A DNA stretch of 64,000 nt from positions 62,001 through 126,000 of the forward strand of contig RIAY01000004.1 in NCBI GenBank assembly GCA_003833075.1, written 5' to 3'. Shown piece after piece: positions 10,027 through 19,016 of the stretch. The notes under the pieces are model-generated. The model did no database searches. It saw only the letters and a list, made by a program, of their open reading frames with translations, and was not told the DNA's origin. The stretch comes from Muribaculaceae bacterium Isolate-036 (Harlan). GTDB lineage: Bacteria > Bacteroidota > Bacteroidia > Bacteroidales > Muribaculaceae. The position numbers were made by a program, and so were the translations under genes. Each line of letters starts with the position of its first letter. Position 1 is the first letter of the stretch.

Positions 10027-10947
10027 ATGAAAAGAATAGCATTATCTCTATTTATGCTTGCGGCGTGTGGCGCGATGCAGGCTCAGACCAACTATCAGGT
10101 TCTTCACGCGTGTCATCCCGCAGATGTGAAACATTACGACAACGAGCAGCTCCGTTCCCGTTTTCTGATGGAAAAAGTGATGGAGGCGGATAAGGTTAAC
10201 CTCACATACACTATGTATGACCGTCTCATTTTCGGAGGTGTCATGCCTGTATCGAAGACTGTCGAGCTTGAGACAATAGATCCCCTCAAGGCGGAGTATT
10301 TTCTGGAACGCCGCGAGCTTGGTGTGATCAATACCGGTGGCGACGGCATAGTGAATGTGGACGGCAAGGATTACGAACTGCATTTCAAGGATGCGCTGTA
10401 TGTCGGTCAGGGAAACAAAAAAGTTACCTTCAGAAGCAAGGATGCCGCTAATCCCGCCAAGTTTTACATCAATTCCACACGCGCCCACAAACATTACAAG
10501 ACACAGTTGATCTCGATCGACGGCAGGAAGGGCACAATCAAGGCGAACCAGATCAAAGCCGGCTCTCTTGCCGAAAGCAACGACCGCGTAATCAATCAGC
10601 TGATTGTTAATAACGTTCTTGAGGAAGGTCCGTGTGAGCTTCAGATGGGTCTGACAGAGCTTAAGACAGGTTCTGTCTGGAACACCATGCCGGCCCACAC
10701 CCACGACCGTCGTGTAGAGGCATACTATTACTTCAATGTGCCCGAAGGCAACCGTATCTGTCATCTTATGGGAGAACCAAAGGAGAACCGTCTTATCTGG
10801 ATGAATCCCGAGCAGGCGGTGATTTCACCCGAATGGAGCATCCATTGCGCGGCAGGCACAAGCAATTACATGTTTATCTGGGGCATGGGCGGCGAAAACC
10901 TCGACTATACCGACCAGGACCGCTTCCCCTACACAGAGATGCGCTAA
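10027..10947 (+). CDS. kduI: 5-keto-4-deoxyuronate isomerase (KduI) with an export signal
   Basis: KduI converts 5-keto-4-deoxyuronate to 2,5-diketo-3-deoxygluconate in uronate breakdown. The metal ligands are present: HTHDRRVE gives His-x-His-x4-Glu, and a later His lies in WSIHCAAG. The C-terminal FIWGMGGEN segment is also conserved. The start chosen is ATG 10027; an in-frame ATG at 9937 lies inside the upstream gene. From 10027 the protein begins [20 protein letters not shown]: positive end, hydrophobic core, then either a lipobox (LAAC, C14) or a signal-peptidase I site near residue 19. Known KduI proteins lack such a leader and are cytoplasmic, so this copy is probably periplasmic or lipid-anchored. 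The family call is firm; the location is inferred. Confidence 0.9.
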   Translation: MKRIALSLFMLAACGAMQAQTNYQVLHACHPADVKHYDNEQLRSRFLMEKVMEADKVNLTYTMYDRLIFGGVMPVSKTVELETIDPLKAEYFLERRELGVINTGGDGIVNVDGKDYELHFKDALYVGQGNKKVTFRSKDAANPAKFYINSTRAHKHYKTQLISIDGRKGTIKANQIKAGSLAESNDRVINQLIVNNVLEEGPCELQMGLTELKTGSVWNTMPAHTHDRRVEAYYYFNVPEGNRICHLMGEPKENRLIWMNPEQAVISPEWSIHCAAGTSNYMFIWGMGGENLDYTDQDRFPYTEMR

Positions 10948-10986
10948 CCCCGGTCTTCTCTTTTGACTCACAGCTGTGAGTCCGGA

Positions 10987-11018
10987 AGTGTGCCCGATCT
11001 GATCGGGCACACTTTTTT
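10987..11018 (+). terminator. Rho-independent terminator after kduI
   Basis: A 13-bp perfect inverted repeat (10987-10999 with 11001-11013, core GTGTGCCCGATC) runs into a T tract. It closes the uronate cluster and separates it from the restriction-modification genes. Confidence 0.9.
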
Positions 11019-11050
11019 AAGATACGTGAAATGGCTGGCATAATAAAATA

Positions 11051-11082
11051 TTTGCAATTATGCCATATAAGATTTATCTTTG
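11051..11082 (+). promoter_or_regulatory. Bacteroidota promoter for the restriction gene
   Basis: TTTG at 11051-11054, 20 bp spacer, TATCTTTG at 11075-11082: an exact match to the TTTG / TAnnTTTG pattern. The ATG at 11088 follows after 5 bases, so the transcript would begin at or beside the start codon (leaderless). Confidence 0.8.
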
Positions 11083-11087
11083 TAGTT

Positions 11088-12158
11088 ATGAACGATAAAT
11101 TTATTGACAGACCTGGGCTGTTTGGACAAAGACATTCAAGCAGAGACTATTCATTGGCAAAAAATTGGGGGAAGAATATATTTAATAGTTCTTTCCCGGC
11201 ATCTTTGATAGCATATATGTATTCCAAAAACGTAGATCCGGTGTATATAAAGACAGATATTCATGGACGTATTGATAAAGGTTATATATCAGGGGAAGAT
11301 GTATTTGGTATAAATCCGTTGTCTGACAGAGCATATTATAATTTTGAGGCAGGTTTCTCATCATTTGAAAAATTTTATAGTGGAAATCGTGAGAAAATAG
11401 ATTTAGTGATGATGGATATGGATACCAATGCAAGCCTCATCGGGTTGGAAATTAAGCTCACTGCATTGCCGGATAATACAACAAAGAATGAAGCTGAAGA
11501 TGGATATGGCTGTGAAATAGTGGTCAGACCACCTACGATATGTTTCCTTGCCTGTAGCATTTGCGAGGCTTATAATGACGAAGAGTCAAAAAACAGGCTT
11601 AGGAGGATTTTAAACAAGGTTCCGAAGATATACCATTGGAATGAAACTTCTTCGGTTGTTCCACATTATGAAAAAATAGAAAGTGCAGTAATGGAAGTTG
11701 CCAGAGATATCTGGGACAGACAGCAGCCATTGATTGTCCAGCCTATTTGGAAAATGTCCGGAAACAAATTGGCTGACGATTGTCTGGATGTTTTTGTCTG
11801 GTCCAATCTGGCTGTGTTGCATATGTGCTATGAGAAAGAAGGCAGAAGAAAAGGAGAAATATCAAGATTTCAAAGGGCTTTGATTTGGGTTTATCTCATG
11901 TTAAAGGATTTTGTGGATTATGACACATTTGATTATGTGAGAATAATCAAGGAACATTCGTATGAAAATGCGAATGACAAGGCATTCGCTTTGCCTGGCA
12001 GGTCTTCCAACAGATTGATGAGATCCAAGGAGCTTACTCATCCGAGAATAAGAAAAAAAGAAATAAAGAACATCATATTGGGTGGAGGTCAGAATTTATT
12101 GAGTCCTGAACGTAGGTTTGATGCGGCATTGGTTAATAATCCGGATATATTTGATTGA
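11088..12158 (+). CDS. Type II restriction endonuclease, HindVP family
   Basis: Restriction enzyme of 356 residues. The N-terminal region (PGLFGQRHSSRDYS, then WGKNIFNSSFPASL) is the signature I associate with HindVP-type enzymes. HindVP recognises GRCGYC; that specificity is assumed here by homology. A possible metal-binding pair lies in DLVMMD and GLEIKL (an acidic residue followed by ExK). The start is taken at 11088 because the promoter lies directly before it; an earlier in-frame ATG at 11031 would be upstream of the promoter. The next gene, its methyltransferase, starts 6 bp after the stop. The region is visibly richer in A+T than the genes around it, as expected of acquired DNA. Confidence 0.88.
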   Translation: MNDKFIDRPGLFGQRHSSRDYSLAKNWGKNIFNSSFPASLIAYMYSKNVDPVYIKTDIHGRIDKGYISGEDVFGINPLSDRAYYNFEAGFSSFEKFYSGNREKIDLVMMDMDTNASLIGLEIKLTALPDNTTKNEAEDGYGCEIVVRPPTICFLACSICEAYNDEESKNRLRRILNKVPKIYHWNETSSVVPHYEKIESAVMEVARDIWDRQQPLIVQPIWKMSGNKLADDCLDVFVWSNLAVLHMCYEKEGRRKGEISRFQRALIWVYLMLKDFVDYDTFDYVRIIKEHSYENANDKAFALPGRSSNRLMRSKELTHPRIRKKEIKNIILGGGQNLLSPERRFDAALVNNPDIFD

Positions 12159-12164
12159 AATACA

Positions 12165-13154
12165 ATGAGAACGGTAGATTTGTTTTGTGGTTGCGGGGGG
12201 ATGAGTCTTGGCTTTCAGAATGCAGGTTATGATGTGTTGGCTGCGTTTGACAATTGGGACCGGGCAATAGAAGTTTACAAACATAATTTCAGTCATGATG
12301 TCTATAAGAAGGACTTGTCAGATGAGGAGTGTACTGTTCAGTTGATAAAAAAATATAATCCTCGCATAATCATAGGTGGACCTCCTTGTCAGGATTTTTC
12401 GTCAGCCGGCAAGCGTAATGAAGATAACGGGCGTGGGGATCTGACTATAAATTTTGCAAATATAGTTGCAGCCTGCAATCCTGAATTTTTTGTTATGGAG
12501 AATGTCGCAAGAATTCGTAACACAAGGAAACTGGCTATCGCCAGGTCGATTCTGCAGAATGCCGGATATGGATTGACCGAATGTGTGCTTGATGCAAGTC
12601 TGTGTGGTGTCCCACAATCCAGAAAACGATTCTTCCTGATAGGAAGAGTCGGGGAATCTCATGATTTTCTTTTGCCGTTCATTAAAAACGGACTTTCCCG
12701 TAAACATCTTACGCTGAGGGACTTTTTTGGCGATGAAATAAACTTTGAATACTATTATAGACATCCGAGAAGTTATGCCAGAAGGGGTATATTCAGCATA
12801 GATGAACCGAGTCCTACAATTAGAGGTGTGAACAGGCCGATGCCCAAAGGATATCCCGGTCATCCGGGAGATCCGGTAAAAGACCTGTCTGAAATAAGGG
12901 AACTCTCTACTGAACTTAGAAGTAGAATACAGACATTTCCGGTTTCATTCAATTTTATTGGTAACAAGACGGAAAAAGAGCAGATGATAGGGAATGCCGT
13001 ACCGGTCAATCTTGCAAGATTTGTAGGAGAGATAATAAAAAAGTATCTGGCATATATGGAGAGAGACAATTTTGTTCCTTTTGAAAAAAAGATATATCAT
13101 TATGATGATGTGCAGCCGCTGATGTTGTTCGATGAGAGTGGCAGATATTGTTAA
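12165..13154 (+). CDS. DNA (cytosine-5) methyltransferase, partner of the HindVP enzyme
   Basis: C5-methyltransferase of 329 residues that protects host DNA from the upstream nuclease. Motif I DLFCGCGG (residues 5-12) binds S-adenosylmethionine; motif IV GGPPCQ carries the catalytic C75; motif VI is ENV at 112-114; motif VIII is the PQSRKRFF segment; motifs IX and X (EPSPTIRG, GNAVP) are present, so it looks complete and active. The target domain between VIII and IX is short. It shares the high A+T content of the nuclease gene. The predicted target GRCGYC does occur in this window (for example at 1925-1930 and 9174-9179), so the host has not lost the site. Confidence 0.95.
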   Translation: MRTVDLFCGCGGMSLGFQNAGYDVLAAFDNWDRAIEVYKHNFSHDVYKKDLSDEECTVQLIKKYNPRIIIGGPPCQDFSSAGKRNEDNGRGDLTINFANIVAACNPEFFVMENVARIRNTRKLAIARSILQNAGYGLTECVLDASLCGVPQSRKRFFLIGRVGESHDFLLPFIKNGLSRKHLTLRDFFGDEINFEYYYRHPRSYARRGIFSIDEPSPTIRGVNRPMPKGYPGHPGDPVKDLSEIRELSTELRSRIQTFPVSFNFIGNKTEKEQMIGNAVPVNLARFVGEIIKKYLAYMERDNFVPFEKKIYHYDDVQPLMLFDESGRYC

Positions 13155-13202
13155 GAACGTGCTCACAGAAGGTGCTCTTGGGATTGTTTTGGAAGGTGTG
13201 TT

Positions 13203-13234
13203 TTTGGCAGTTGGGTGGAAATTTGTTAATTTTG
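13203..13234 (+). promoter_or_regulatory. Promoter for the acyl-CoA ligase-prfB operon
   Basis: TTTG at 13203-13206, 20 bp spacer, TAATTTTG at 13227-13234. The predicted transcript start near 13240 leaves a leader of about 60 bases before ATG 13299. Confidence 0.75.
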
Positions 13235-13298
13235 CAGTGAACTATGTGGAACGGCTGTGCCGTTTTAAAAGAGTAATCACATAGTCTGTTGTTTTCAG

Positions 13299-15116
13299 AT
13301 GGCAAATAAACTGGTTGAAATAGTAGCCGAGAATGCCTGCAAGCTGCAAGGACGCGAAGCTTACCGCTTCTGCTGGCGCAAGGACGGTGAATGGCTGTCG
13401 ACATCCTGGGAAGAGTTCGCCGTGCAGGTGGATGTCGCCGCAAAGGCTTTGGCTATGCTCGGTCTTATAGAAAAAGACACTGTCGCCATATGCTCTCCCA
13501 ATACCCCCCAGATTCTGATAACTGAGTTCGGTGCGTTCAAGAACCGGCTTGCCTGCATCCCGATATATTCGAGCAGTTCGCAGGCACAGTATGATTTTAT
13601 CGTGTCGGACGGGGGAGCGTCGGTGCTGTTTGTGGGCGACAGCCATCAGTATCCGCTTGCATATAATCATTGGAAAGCGAATCCCGGCAAGATACGCCGG
13701 ATTGTGATATTTAAGAATGATGGTCTTGATTTGAGGGAAGACGATACGGTCTCTATTTTCTGGGACGACTTTGTGCGTCTCGGCATGAACGCCACGGAAG
13801 AGACAGCCCGAGAGGTAGAAAGGCGGGCATCCGGCGGTCTGCCGGAAGATATGGCTACGCTGATATATACTTCAGGCACGACCGGCGAACCCAAAGGGGT
13901 GGTCATAACCCATGGCAATTATGATGCGGCTATTGAGATGCATCTCGAGATGCTGACAACAATCAGCGATGATGACCTTTCAATGGCGTTCCTCCCGATG
14001 TCTCACATCCTCGAGAAAGCATGGTGCTTCTTCTGTATTTCGCGCGGACTCGCAGTTGCGGTCAATTATGATCCCCGCCTGATTCAGGACACTATCCATG
14101 AGGTGCATCCCAATCTTATGTGCTGTGTGCCGAGGTTCTGGGAGAAGGTATATGCCGGTGTCAAGGAGAAGATCGCGGCGATGAGTCCGATGCAGAGGAC
14201 TTTGGTGAACCGCGCGATAAGCGTGGGACGCAGACGTAATCTCCACTACAGAAGGCGTGGCAAGAGGGCGCCTTGGTATGTCGAGAAGGAGTATAAGTTC
14301 TGGGATAAACGCATATTCTCCAAACTGAAGGGTGCTATAGGCATTCCGAATCCGAATTTCTTCCCTACTGCGGGAGCGCCACTGAGCGACCGTATCTGTG
14401 AATTCATGCATTCAGTGGGAATCGACATAATAATCGGCTACGGTCTTAGCGAGACCACAGCCACAGTAAGCTGCTTTCCTGAAACAGATTACGAGATCGG
14501 AACAGTTGGCTTGCCCTTGCCGGGTGTGAAAGTGCGGATAGACGATAACGGCGAGATTCTGGTAAAGGCACCCTCCGTGACTCCCGGATATTACAATAAT
14601 CCGGAAGCGAACGCAAAAGCCTTTACGGAAGACGGGTATTTCCGCACAGGTGATGCGGGACATTTCACGCCATCAGGCGCGCTTGTGCTCACCGAACGTG
14701 TAAAAGACCTTTTCAAGACTTCAAACGGCAAGTACATAGCCCCGCAGATGCTGGAGAGCCGTCTTGCCGAAAACAAATACATAGACGAAGTGGCTGTGAT
14801 CGGAGACAAACGGAAATATGTCACGGCTCTTGTGGTGCCTAACCTGTCGCAATTGCGGAGATGGGCGGAGAAGGAAGGTATGCAGACCACTGACAGTGTG
14901 GCGTTGTGTGCCGATCCGCGCACCGTGGCGTTCATAATGTCGGAGATAAAACCGGTGCAGGCGGATCTTGCGGAATTCGAGAAGATAAAAAAGATAACTC
15001 TCCTACCACATCATTTCTCGATAATGAACGGAGAGGTGACCAACACCATGAAGGTAAGACGCCCCATCGTAAATGAACGCTATGCGGCAGAGATTGAAAA
15101 AATGTATAACGAATGA
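13299..15116 (+). CDS. Long-chain fatty acid--CoA ligase (AMP-forming)
   Basis: ANL-superfamily enzyme of 605 residues that activates a fatty acid with ATP and joins it to coenzyme A. The P-loop IYTSGTTGEPKG spans residues 189-200; the later GYGLSETTA and YFRTGDAG motifs mark the AMP-binding core, and GKYIAPQMLES leads into the C-terminal lid. No signal peptide or membrane anchor is evident. The full length and the FadD15-like motifs suggest long-chain acyl groups, but the substrate is not fixed by sequence. The stop overlaps the start of prfB by 4 bases, so the two are translationally coupled. Confidence 0.92.
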   Translation: MANKLVEIVAENACKLQGREAYRFCWRKDGEWLSTSWEEFAVQVDVAAKALAMLGLIEKDTVAICSPNTPQILITEFGAFKNRLACIPIYSSSSQAQYDFIVSDGGASVLFVGDSHQYPLAYNHWKANPGKIRRIVIFKNDGLDLREDDTVSIFWDDFVRLGMNATEETAREVERRASGGLPEDMATLIYTSGTTGEPKGVVITHGNYDAAIEMHLEMLTTISDDDLSMAFLPMSHILEKAWCFFCISRGLAVAVNYDPRLIQDTIHEVHPNLMCCVPRFWEKVYAGVKEKIAAMSPMQRTLVNRAISVGRRRNLHYRRRGKRAPWYVEKEYKFWDKRIFSKLKGAIGIPNPNFFPTAGAPLSDRICEFMHSVGIDIIIGYGLSETTATVSCFPETDYEIGTVGLPLPGVKVRIDDNGEILVKAPSVTPGYYNNPEANAKAFTEDGYFRTGDAGHFTPSGALVLTERVKDLFKTSNGKYIAPQMLESRLAENKYIDEVAVIGDKRKYVTALVVPNLSQLRRWAEKEGMQTTDSVALCADPRTVAFIMSEIKPVQADLAEFEKIKKITLLPHHFSIMNGEVTNTMKVRRPIVNERYAAEIEKMYNE

Positions 15117-16228
15117 TAACACTTGAACAACTTAAAGACGCGGAAGAGCGCACTGCCGCGCTCAAAAGGTATCTTGACATAGATTCAAAAAGAATCGAAG
15201 TCGAGGAGGAGGAATTGCGCACGCATGTCGCTGACTTCTGGGACGACAGGGATAAGGCTGAGGCTCAGATGCGCAAGATCAAGGAGCTTCATTTCTGGAT
15301 TGATTCCTACACCGCGCTTGAAAAGCAGGTGGAGGAACTTCAGCTCGCCTTTGATTTTGTGAAGGAGGAACTCGTGACGGAGCAGGAAGTAGACCAGCAG
15401 TATGAGGCTGTGGTCAAGGAACTCGAACGTCTTGAACTCCGCAATATGCTGCGGCGCGAGGAAGACAAGCTCGGCGTGGTGCTCAAAATCAACTCCGGTG
15501 CCGGCGGCACAGAGAGTCAGGACTGGGCGCAGATGCTGATGCGCCTGTATCTGCGTTATGCGGAACGTCACGGCTATAAGACATCCATCGCCCAGATCCT
15601 CGATGGTGACGAGGCGGGAATCAAGTCTGTTACTATTAATGTGGAAGGTGATTATGCCTATGGCTTCCTCAAGAGCGAGAACGGAGTGCACCGTCTCGTG
15701 CGTGTAAGTCCATATAACGCTCAGGGAAAGCGTATGACTTCATTTGCCTCTGTATTTGTAACCCCTCTTGTAGACGATACAATAGAGGTGAATGTGGAGA
15801 CCGCCCGAATATCCTGGGATACCTTCCGTTCCGGAGGAGCAGGAGGTCAGAATGTCAACAAGGTGGAATCGGGAGTGCGTCTGCGTTATCAGTATAAAGA
15901 CCCATACACGGGAGAGGAGGAGGAGATCCTTATCGAGAATACCGAGACCCGTGACCAGCCGAAGAATAAGGAGAACGCGATGCGTCAGCTGCGTTCAATC
16001 CTTTATGACAAGGAGTTGCAGCACCGCATGGAGGAGCAGGCAAAAGTTGAGGCAGGCAAAAAGAAAATCGAATGGGGTAGCCAGATACGCAGTTACGTCT
16101 TTGATGACCGCCGTGTGAAAGATCATCGCACCAACTATCAGACATCCGATGTGAACGGTGTGATGGATGGTGAGATAGATGAGTTCATAAAGGCGTATCT
16201 CATGGAATTCGCCGGTTCCGAATCCTGA
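15113..16228 (+). CDS. prfB: Peptide chain release factor 2
   Basis: RF2 of 371 residues; ends translation at UGA and UAA. The catalytic GGQ is at 244-246. The stop-codon recognition tripeptide, SPF in E. coli RF2, reads SPY here (199-201). E. coli prfB needs a +1 shift at CUU UGA C; here the matching place (15170-15178) reads TAT CTT GAC with the extra T missing, so the frame is continuous and that autoregulation is absent. RF2 identity is clear from the N-terminal coiled coil, the ESQDWAQMLMRLY segment and the C-terminal SQIRSYVFDD. It overlaps the acyl-CoA ligase by 4 bases. Confidence 0.96.
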   Translation: MITLEQLKDAEERTAALKRYLDIDSKRIEVEEEELRTHVADFWDDRDKAEAQMRKIKELHFWIDSYTALEKQVEELQLAFDFVKEELVTEQEVDQQYEAVVKELERLELRNMLRREEDKLGVVLKINSGAGGTESQDWAQMLMRLYLRYAERHGYKTSIAQILDGDEAGIKSVTINVEGDYAYGFLKSENGVHRLVRVSPYNAQGKRMTSFASVFVTPLVDDTIEVNVETARISWDTFRSGGAGGQNVNKVESGVRLRYQYKDPYTGEEEEILIENTETRDQPKNKENAMRQLRSILYDKELQHRMEEQAKVEAGKKKIEWGSQIRSYVFDDRRVKDHRTNYQTSDVNGVMDGEIDEFIKAYLMEFAGSES

Positions 16229-16255
16229 TGATACAGGTTTCGGAGCGGACAGCAT

Positions 16256-17302
16256 TCATATAGACAGCCTCTGGATAATCATCTGGGGAGAGATGCCCCG
16301 GAGACAGTGATAATCGCCGCGCATGCAAGGTTTGTTACCGAATACCGAGCATGGGCGGCATGTCATATCCAGCTGCACGGCGTCTGCGGGGTTTTGTCGC
16401 CAGCCGAGAAAGCCGGTGTAAGGGTGCGTGGCTCCCCATACACTTACCGTGCGCAGACATACGAGAGAGGCGAGATGCATGTTGGCGGAATCCATCGAGA
16501 GCATCGCATCGCAATGGCTCAGCAAAGACAACTCGGCACCAATGCCGAGCGATGCAGAGGCAATGTTGACGATGTCGGGGAATTTCCCGGAAAGCGCGGA
16601 TATCTGCTTCTCTTCCTCTTTTCCGAATCCGAAAACAAATATCTTTGTGTCCGGGCGGACGGCAAAATGCTCAGCAACCTTCTCTACCAGTTCAAACGGA
16701 TAGATTTTACCTTTGTGTTTTGCAAAAGGTGCGATGGCAAGCCAGTATTCACCCTCTTTTTTGGGCGGACTTACTTCCATGAATTCGAGAGGATTCCCTT
16801 TCCCTTCGCCATAAAGAGAGCGGAATGTGTCGGCGAGAGTGATTCCTGCAATGCTGAAAACCTCTTCGTATCGTTTCGGAGTCGGTTTGAGTTGAATAAG
16901 CATCTTGCGGTTGGGACGCGTCAGATTGCGTTTCTCGGCACGTCCCTTGTCGATATGCCGGCACTTCACGCCGCTCATCATAAGAAATTTCCTCAACAGC
17001 TTGGTGCGCAAAACATCATGAAGATCCACATATGTGTCAATATGGAATCTTGACCTCAATGTGCGCGCGAGTCTCCATATTCCTGCCACACCTTTGTAAT
17101 TGTCAAGGTCAATGCCTATCACGCTGAGGTTTTCGGGTTTGTTTATGAATACCTGTGCAGGATGACTACGGGTCAGAAAATAGAAGTTATCGTGCGGGTT
17201 GGCATAACACGCGTTGTAGACCGATGGCAGCGTCATCGCCACATCGCCCAAAGCCGAGAAACGGCTGATGAGAATATTTCGTGATTTATTTTTTCTTTGC
17301 AT
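16256..17302 (-). CDS. Glycosyltransferase family 9 (heptosyltransferase-like)
   Basis: GT9 enzyme of about 348 residues that likely adds a heptose or related sugar to lipopolysaccharide core at the inner face of the inner membrane. Seen: N-terminal NILISRFSALGDVAM, the central DLHDVLRTKLLR, and the C-terminal ALLSMDSANMHLAS-like segment with the VSVWGATHP motif, all typical of GT9. Start taken at 17302 (MQRKNKSRN); it overlaps the end of the DUF4254 gene by 17 bases, indicating coupling. DUF4254 and GT9 are neighbours in other Bacteroidota as well, as far as I recall. Confidence 0.9.
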   Translation of the reverse strand: MQRKNKSRNILISRFSALGDVAMTLPSVYNACYANPHDNFYFLTRSHPAQVFINKPENLSVIGIDLDNYKGVAGIWRLARTLRSRFHIDTYVDLHDVLRTKLLRKFLMMSGVKCRHIDKGRAEKRNLTRPNRKMLIQLKPTPKRYEEVFSIAGITLADTFRSLYGEGKGNPLEFMEVSPPKKEGEYWLAIAPFAKHKGKIYPFELVEKVAEHFAVRPDTKIFVFGFGKEEEKQISALSGKFPDIVNIASASLGIGAELSLLSHCDAMLSMDSANMHLASLVCLRTVSVWGATHPYTGFLGWRQNPADAVQLDMTCRPCSVFGNKPCMRGDYHCLRGISPQMIIQRLSI

Positions 17303-17897
17303 AAAGCACCGGATTTGTCGCCGGGTCATTGTATAGTTTCATCTGACGGTATACTTTCATATATTTCCGTCCGGCATTGATGTCTTCAAGCAGAGTGTCT
17401 ATTGCAGCTGTCAGATCTTCGCGTTGTTCCAAAAGGACCGCGAGTTTCGCACGGCTCTTGGCGAGATGCTCTTCGGATGCATCGGTGCGTTCAGCCTGCT
17501 CGCGCATGTGCCAGATCTTCAATGCGAGAATCGACAGACGGTCAAGCGCCCATGCCGGTGATTCTGTGTTGATGGTTGCGTCTTCACGAGGCGTTACATC
17601 CTTATACTTATCTCTGAACCAGGTGTCGATATCCTCCACCATGTCGGTGCGGACCTGATTCGAGCGGTCTATGCGGCGTTTCAGGGCAACTGCCTCTACG
17701 GGATCTATCTCGGGATCGCGGATGATGTCTTCAAGATGCCACTGCACTGCGTCCACCCAGTTTTTATTGTAGAATATGGCTTCGAGCGTTCCTTCTTCAT
17801 ATGGATTCATGCACGGAGCGTCTACGTTGTCGGTCTTATGATAGTCGGCAACGCTGCGGTCGAATATTTCGTTGGCGGTTTTTGTGTTATTTTTCAT
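17286..17897 (-). CDS. DUF4254 protein
   Basis: Soluble, largely helical protein of 203 residues with no signal peptide. The segments NEIFDRSVADYH and the later LDRLSILALKIWHMREQ match DUF4254, a Bacteroidota family without known activity. Start taken at 17897 (MKNNTKTAN); upstream in-frame codons give an implausible hydrophobic lead. It is first in a two-gene unit with the overlapping GT9 gene, so a role in cell-envelope sugar assembly is plausible but unproven. Confidence 0.85.
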   Translation of the reverse strand: MKNNTKTANEIFDRSVADYHKTDNVDAPCMNPYEEGTLEAIFYNKNWVDAVQWHLEDIIRDPEIDPVEAVALKRRIDRSNQVRTDMVEDIDTWFRDKYKDVTPREDATINTESPAWALDRLSILALKIWHMREQAERTDASEEHLAKSRAKLAVLLEQREDLTAAIDTLLEDINAGRKYMKVYRQMKLYNDPATNPVLYAKKK

Positions 17898-18046
17898 GGG
17901 TTGTAACAGATAAAAACTTTCGATTCTCAAAAATAAGCAAAAATTCGGAAATATAAAAACGAAAAACGGCAAATTCCTGAAACTTCACGACAGGGTATGG
18001 CCAGGGTATGGCGACAAGCCGCAAGTAGATTGCGGACTCTAAAGAA

Positions 18047-18082
18047 AAAATCTCCTCGCATCTCACGATGTGAAGAGATTTT
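18047..18082. terminator. Bidirectional terminator-like hairpin
   Basis: A 16-bp stem (one C/A mismatch, one G-T pair) around a TCAC loop, with an A tract on the left and a T tract on the right. It could stop transcripts from either side, but no gene ends here on either strand. Confidence 0.55.
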
Positions 18083-18386
18083 CCTGCCTTAGTTTCCGGA
18101 ACAAAGGCGTCTCAGGTCAGTGCAATGACCGCGCGCGGACGCTCCGGATTTCGGGCAGACGATAGAAATTACTAATGTATATAACCCAAAATTTAGACAA
18201 TTATGTTTTTCGCCAAGGCATAGTTTAAGGCTTGTTGAAACATATCTAAGTCATGAAAAAAAAGTGTCTTTATGATTGGCTACAGTGTAATTGATTATTA
18301 TTTGATTTCAATTCGCGTTTACGGGATGTCTGGTTCAAGATTCATTATGATGGCATGCATTTCCCTGTGTTTGTAATGCATAAACG

Positions 18387-18420
18387 ACAAAATCGGTTGC
18401 GATATTGCAACCGATTTTGT
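18387..18420 (-). terminator. Terminator after ribH
   Basis: Perfect 14-bp stem (18387-18400 with 18407-18420) around the loop GATATT. It lies about 64 bp downstream of ribH on the - strand and probably ends the long ribH operon. Confidence 0.8.
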
Positions 18421-18483
18421 TAAAACGTATTGTAAAAATGTTAAATTTTCGCAGATGAACGTGTCGCGCCGACAGGGTCTCTT

Positions 18484-19008
18484 TTATTCGCGGAATGGTG
18501 CGAAACGCAGTCCGGCGGCTCGCGAGTGGAGGTTTGCCATTTCAATGGCGGCTACGGCTGCTTCCGAGCCTTTGTTGCCGAGATTTCCTCCCGCACGGTC
18601 GAGAGCCTGCTGCAGATTTTCCACTGTCAGCACTCCGAATATGACCGGCGTGCGCCCTTTGGCATTAAGCTCGGCTGACGCCTGGGCAACAATCTGGCAT
18701 ACATAGTCGAAATGGGGGGTATCGCCGCGGATTACGCATCCTATGATAATGATTGCCGAAAGGTCGGGCATTGAAGTCAGTGCCATACCTGCGGCATTGG
18801 CAAGCTCAACAGTGCCGGGCACATCCTCGATGAAAAGGTTTTTATCTTCAACTCCTGCCTTGTGGAGCACTTCGATGGCACCGTCGCGCAGGGCATGTGT
18901 TACTTCCGGATTCCATTTTGCCGTGAATATGGCGCATTTGAATCCCTCTGCATCAATGATGCGCGGAATCTCAAGTTCCGCGCCGTTGGTGTTCAGTATG
19001 GTTGACAT
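18484..19008 (-). CDS. ribH: 6,7-dimethyl-8-ribityllumazine synthase
   Basis: Lumazine synthase of 174 residues, the penultimate step of riboflavin synthesis: joins a dihydroxybutanone phosphate to a ribityl-amino-pyrimidine. The conserved GCVIRGDTPHFDYVC region holds the catalytic H99, and GNKGSEAA near the C-terminus contacts phosphate. Length is normal. It follows the TPR gene by 8 bp and is the last gene of a run that starts upstream at upp/recF; ribF lies 4 kb away on the same strand. Confidence 0.96.
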   Translation of the reverse strand: MSTILNTNGAELEIPRIIDAEGFKCAIFTAKWNPEVTHALRDGAIEVLHKAGVEDKNLFIEDVPGTVELANAAGMALTSMPDLSAIIIIGCVIRGDTPHFDYVCQIVAQASAELNAKGRTPVIFGVLTVENLQQALDRAGGNLGNKGSEAAVAAIEMANLHSRAAGLRFAPFRE

Positions 19009-19016
19009 TTATACGA

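Larger units (their letters stand above)
17898..18483. other. 586-bp non-coding gap between two - strand units
   Basis: No credible gene. It holds two hairpins (listed separately, 18047-18082 and 18387-18420). The 300 bp between them show no ORF, no tRNA fold and no clean TAnnTTTG promoter that I can see. Confidence 0.6.
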
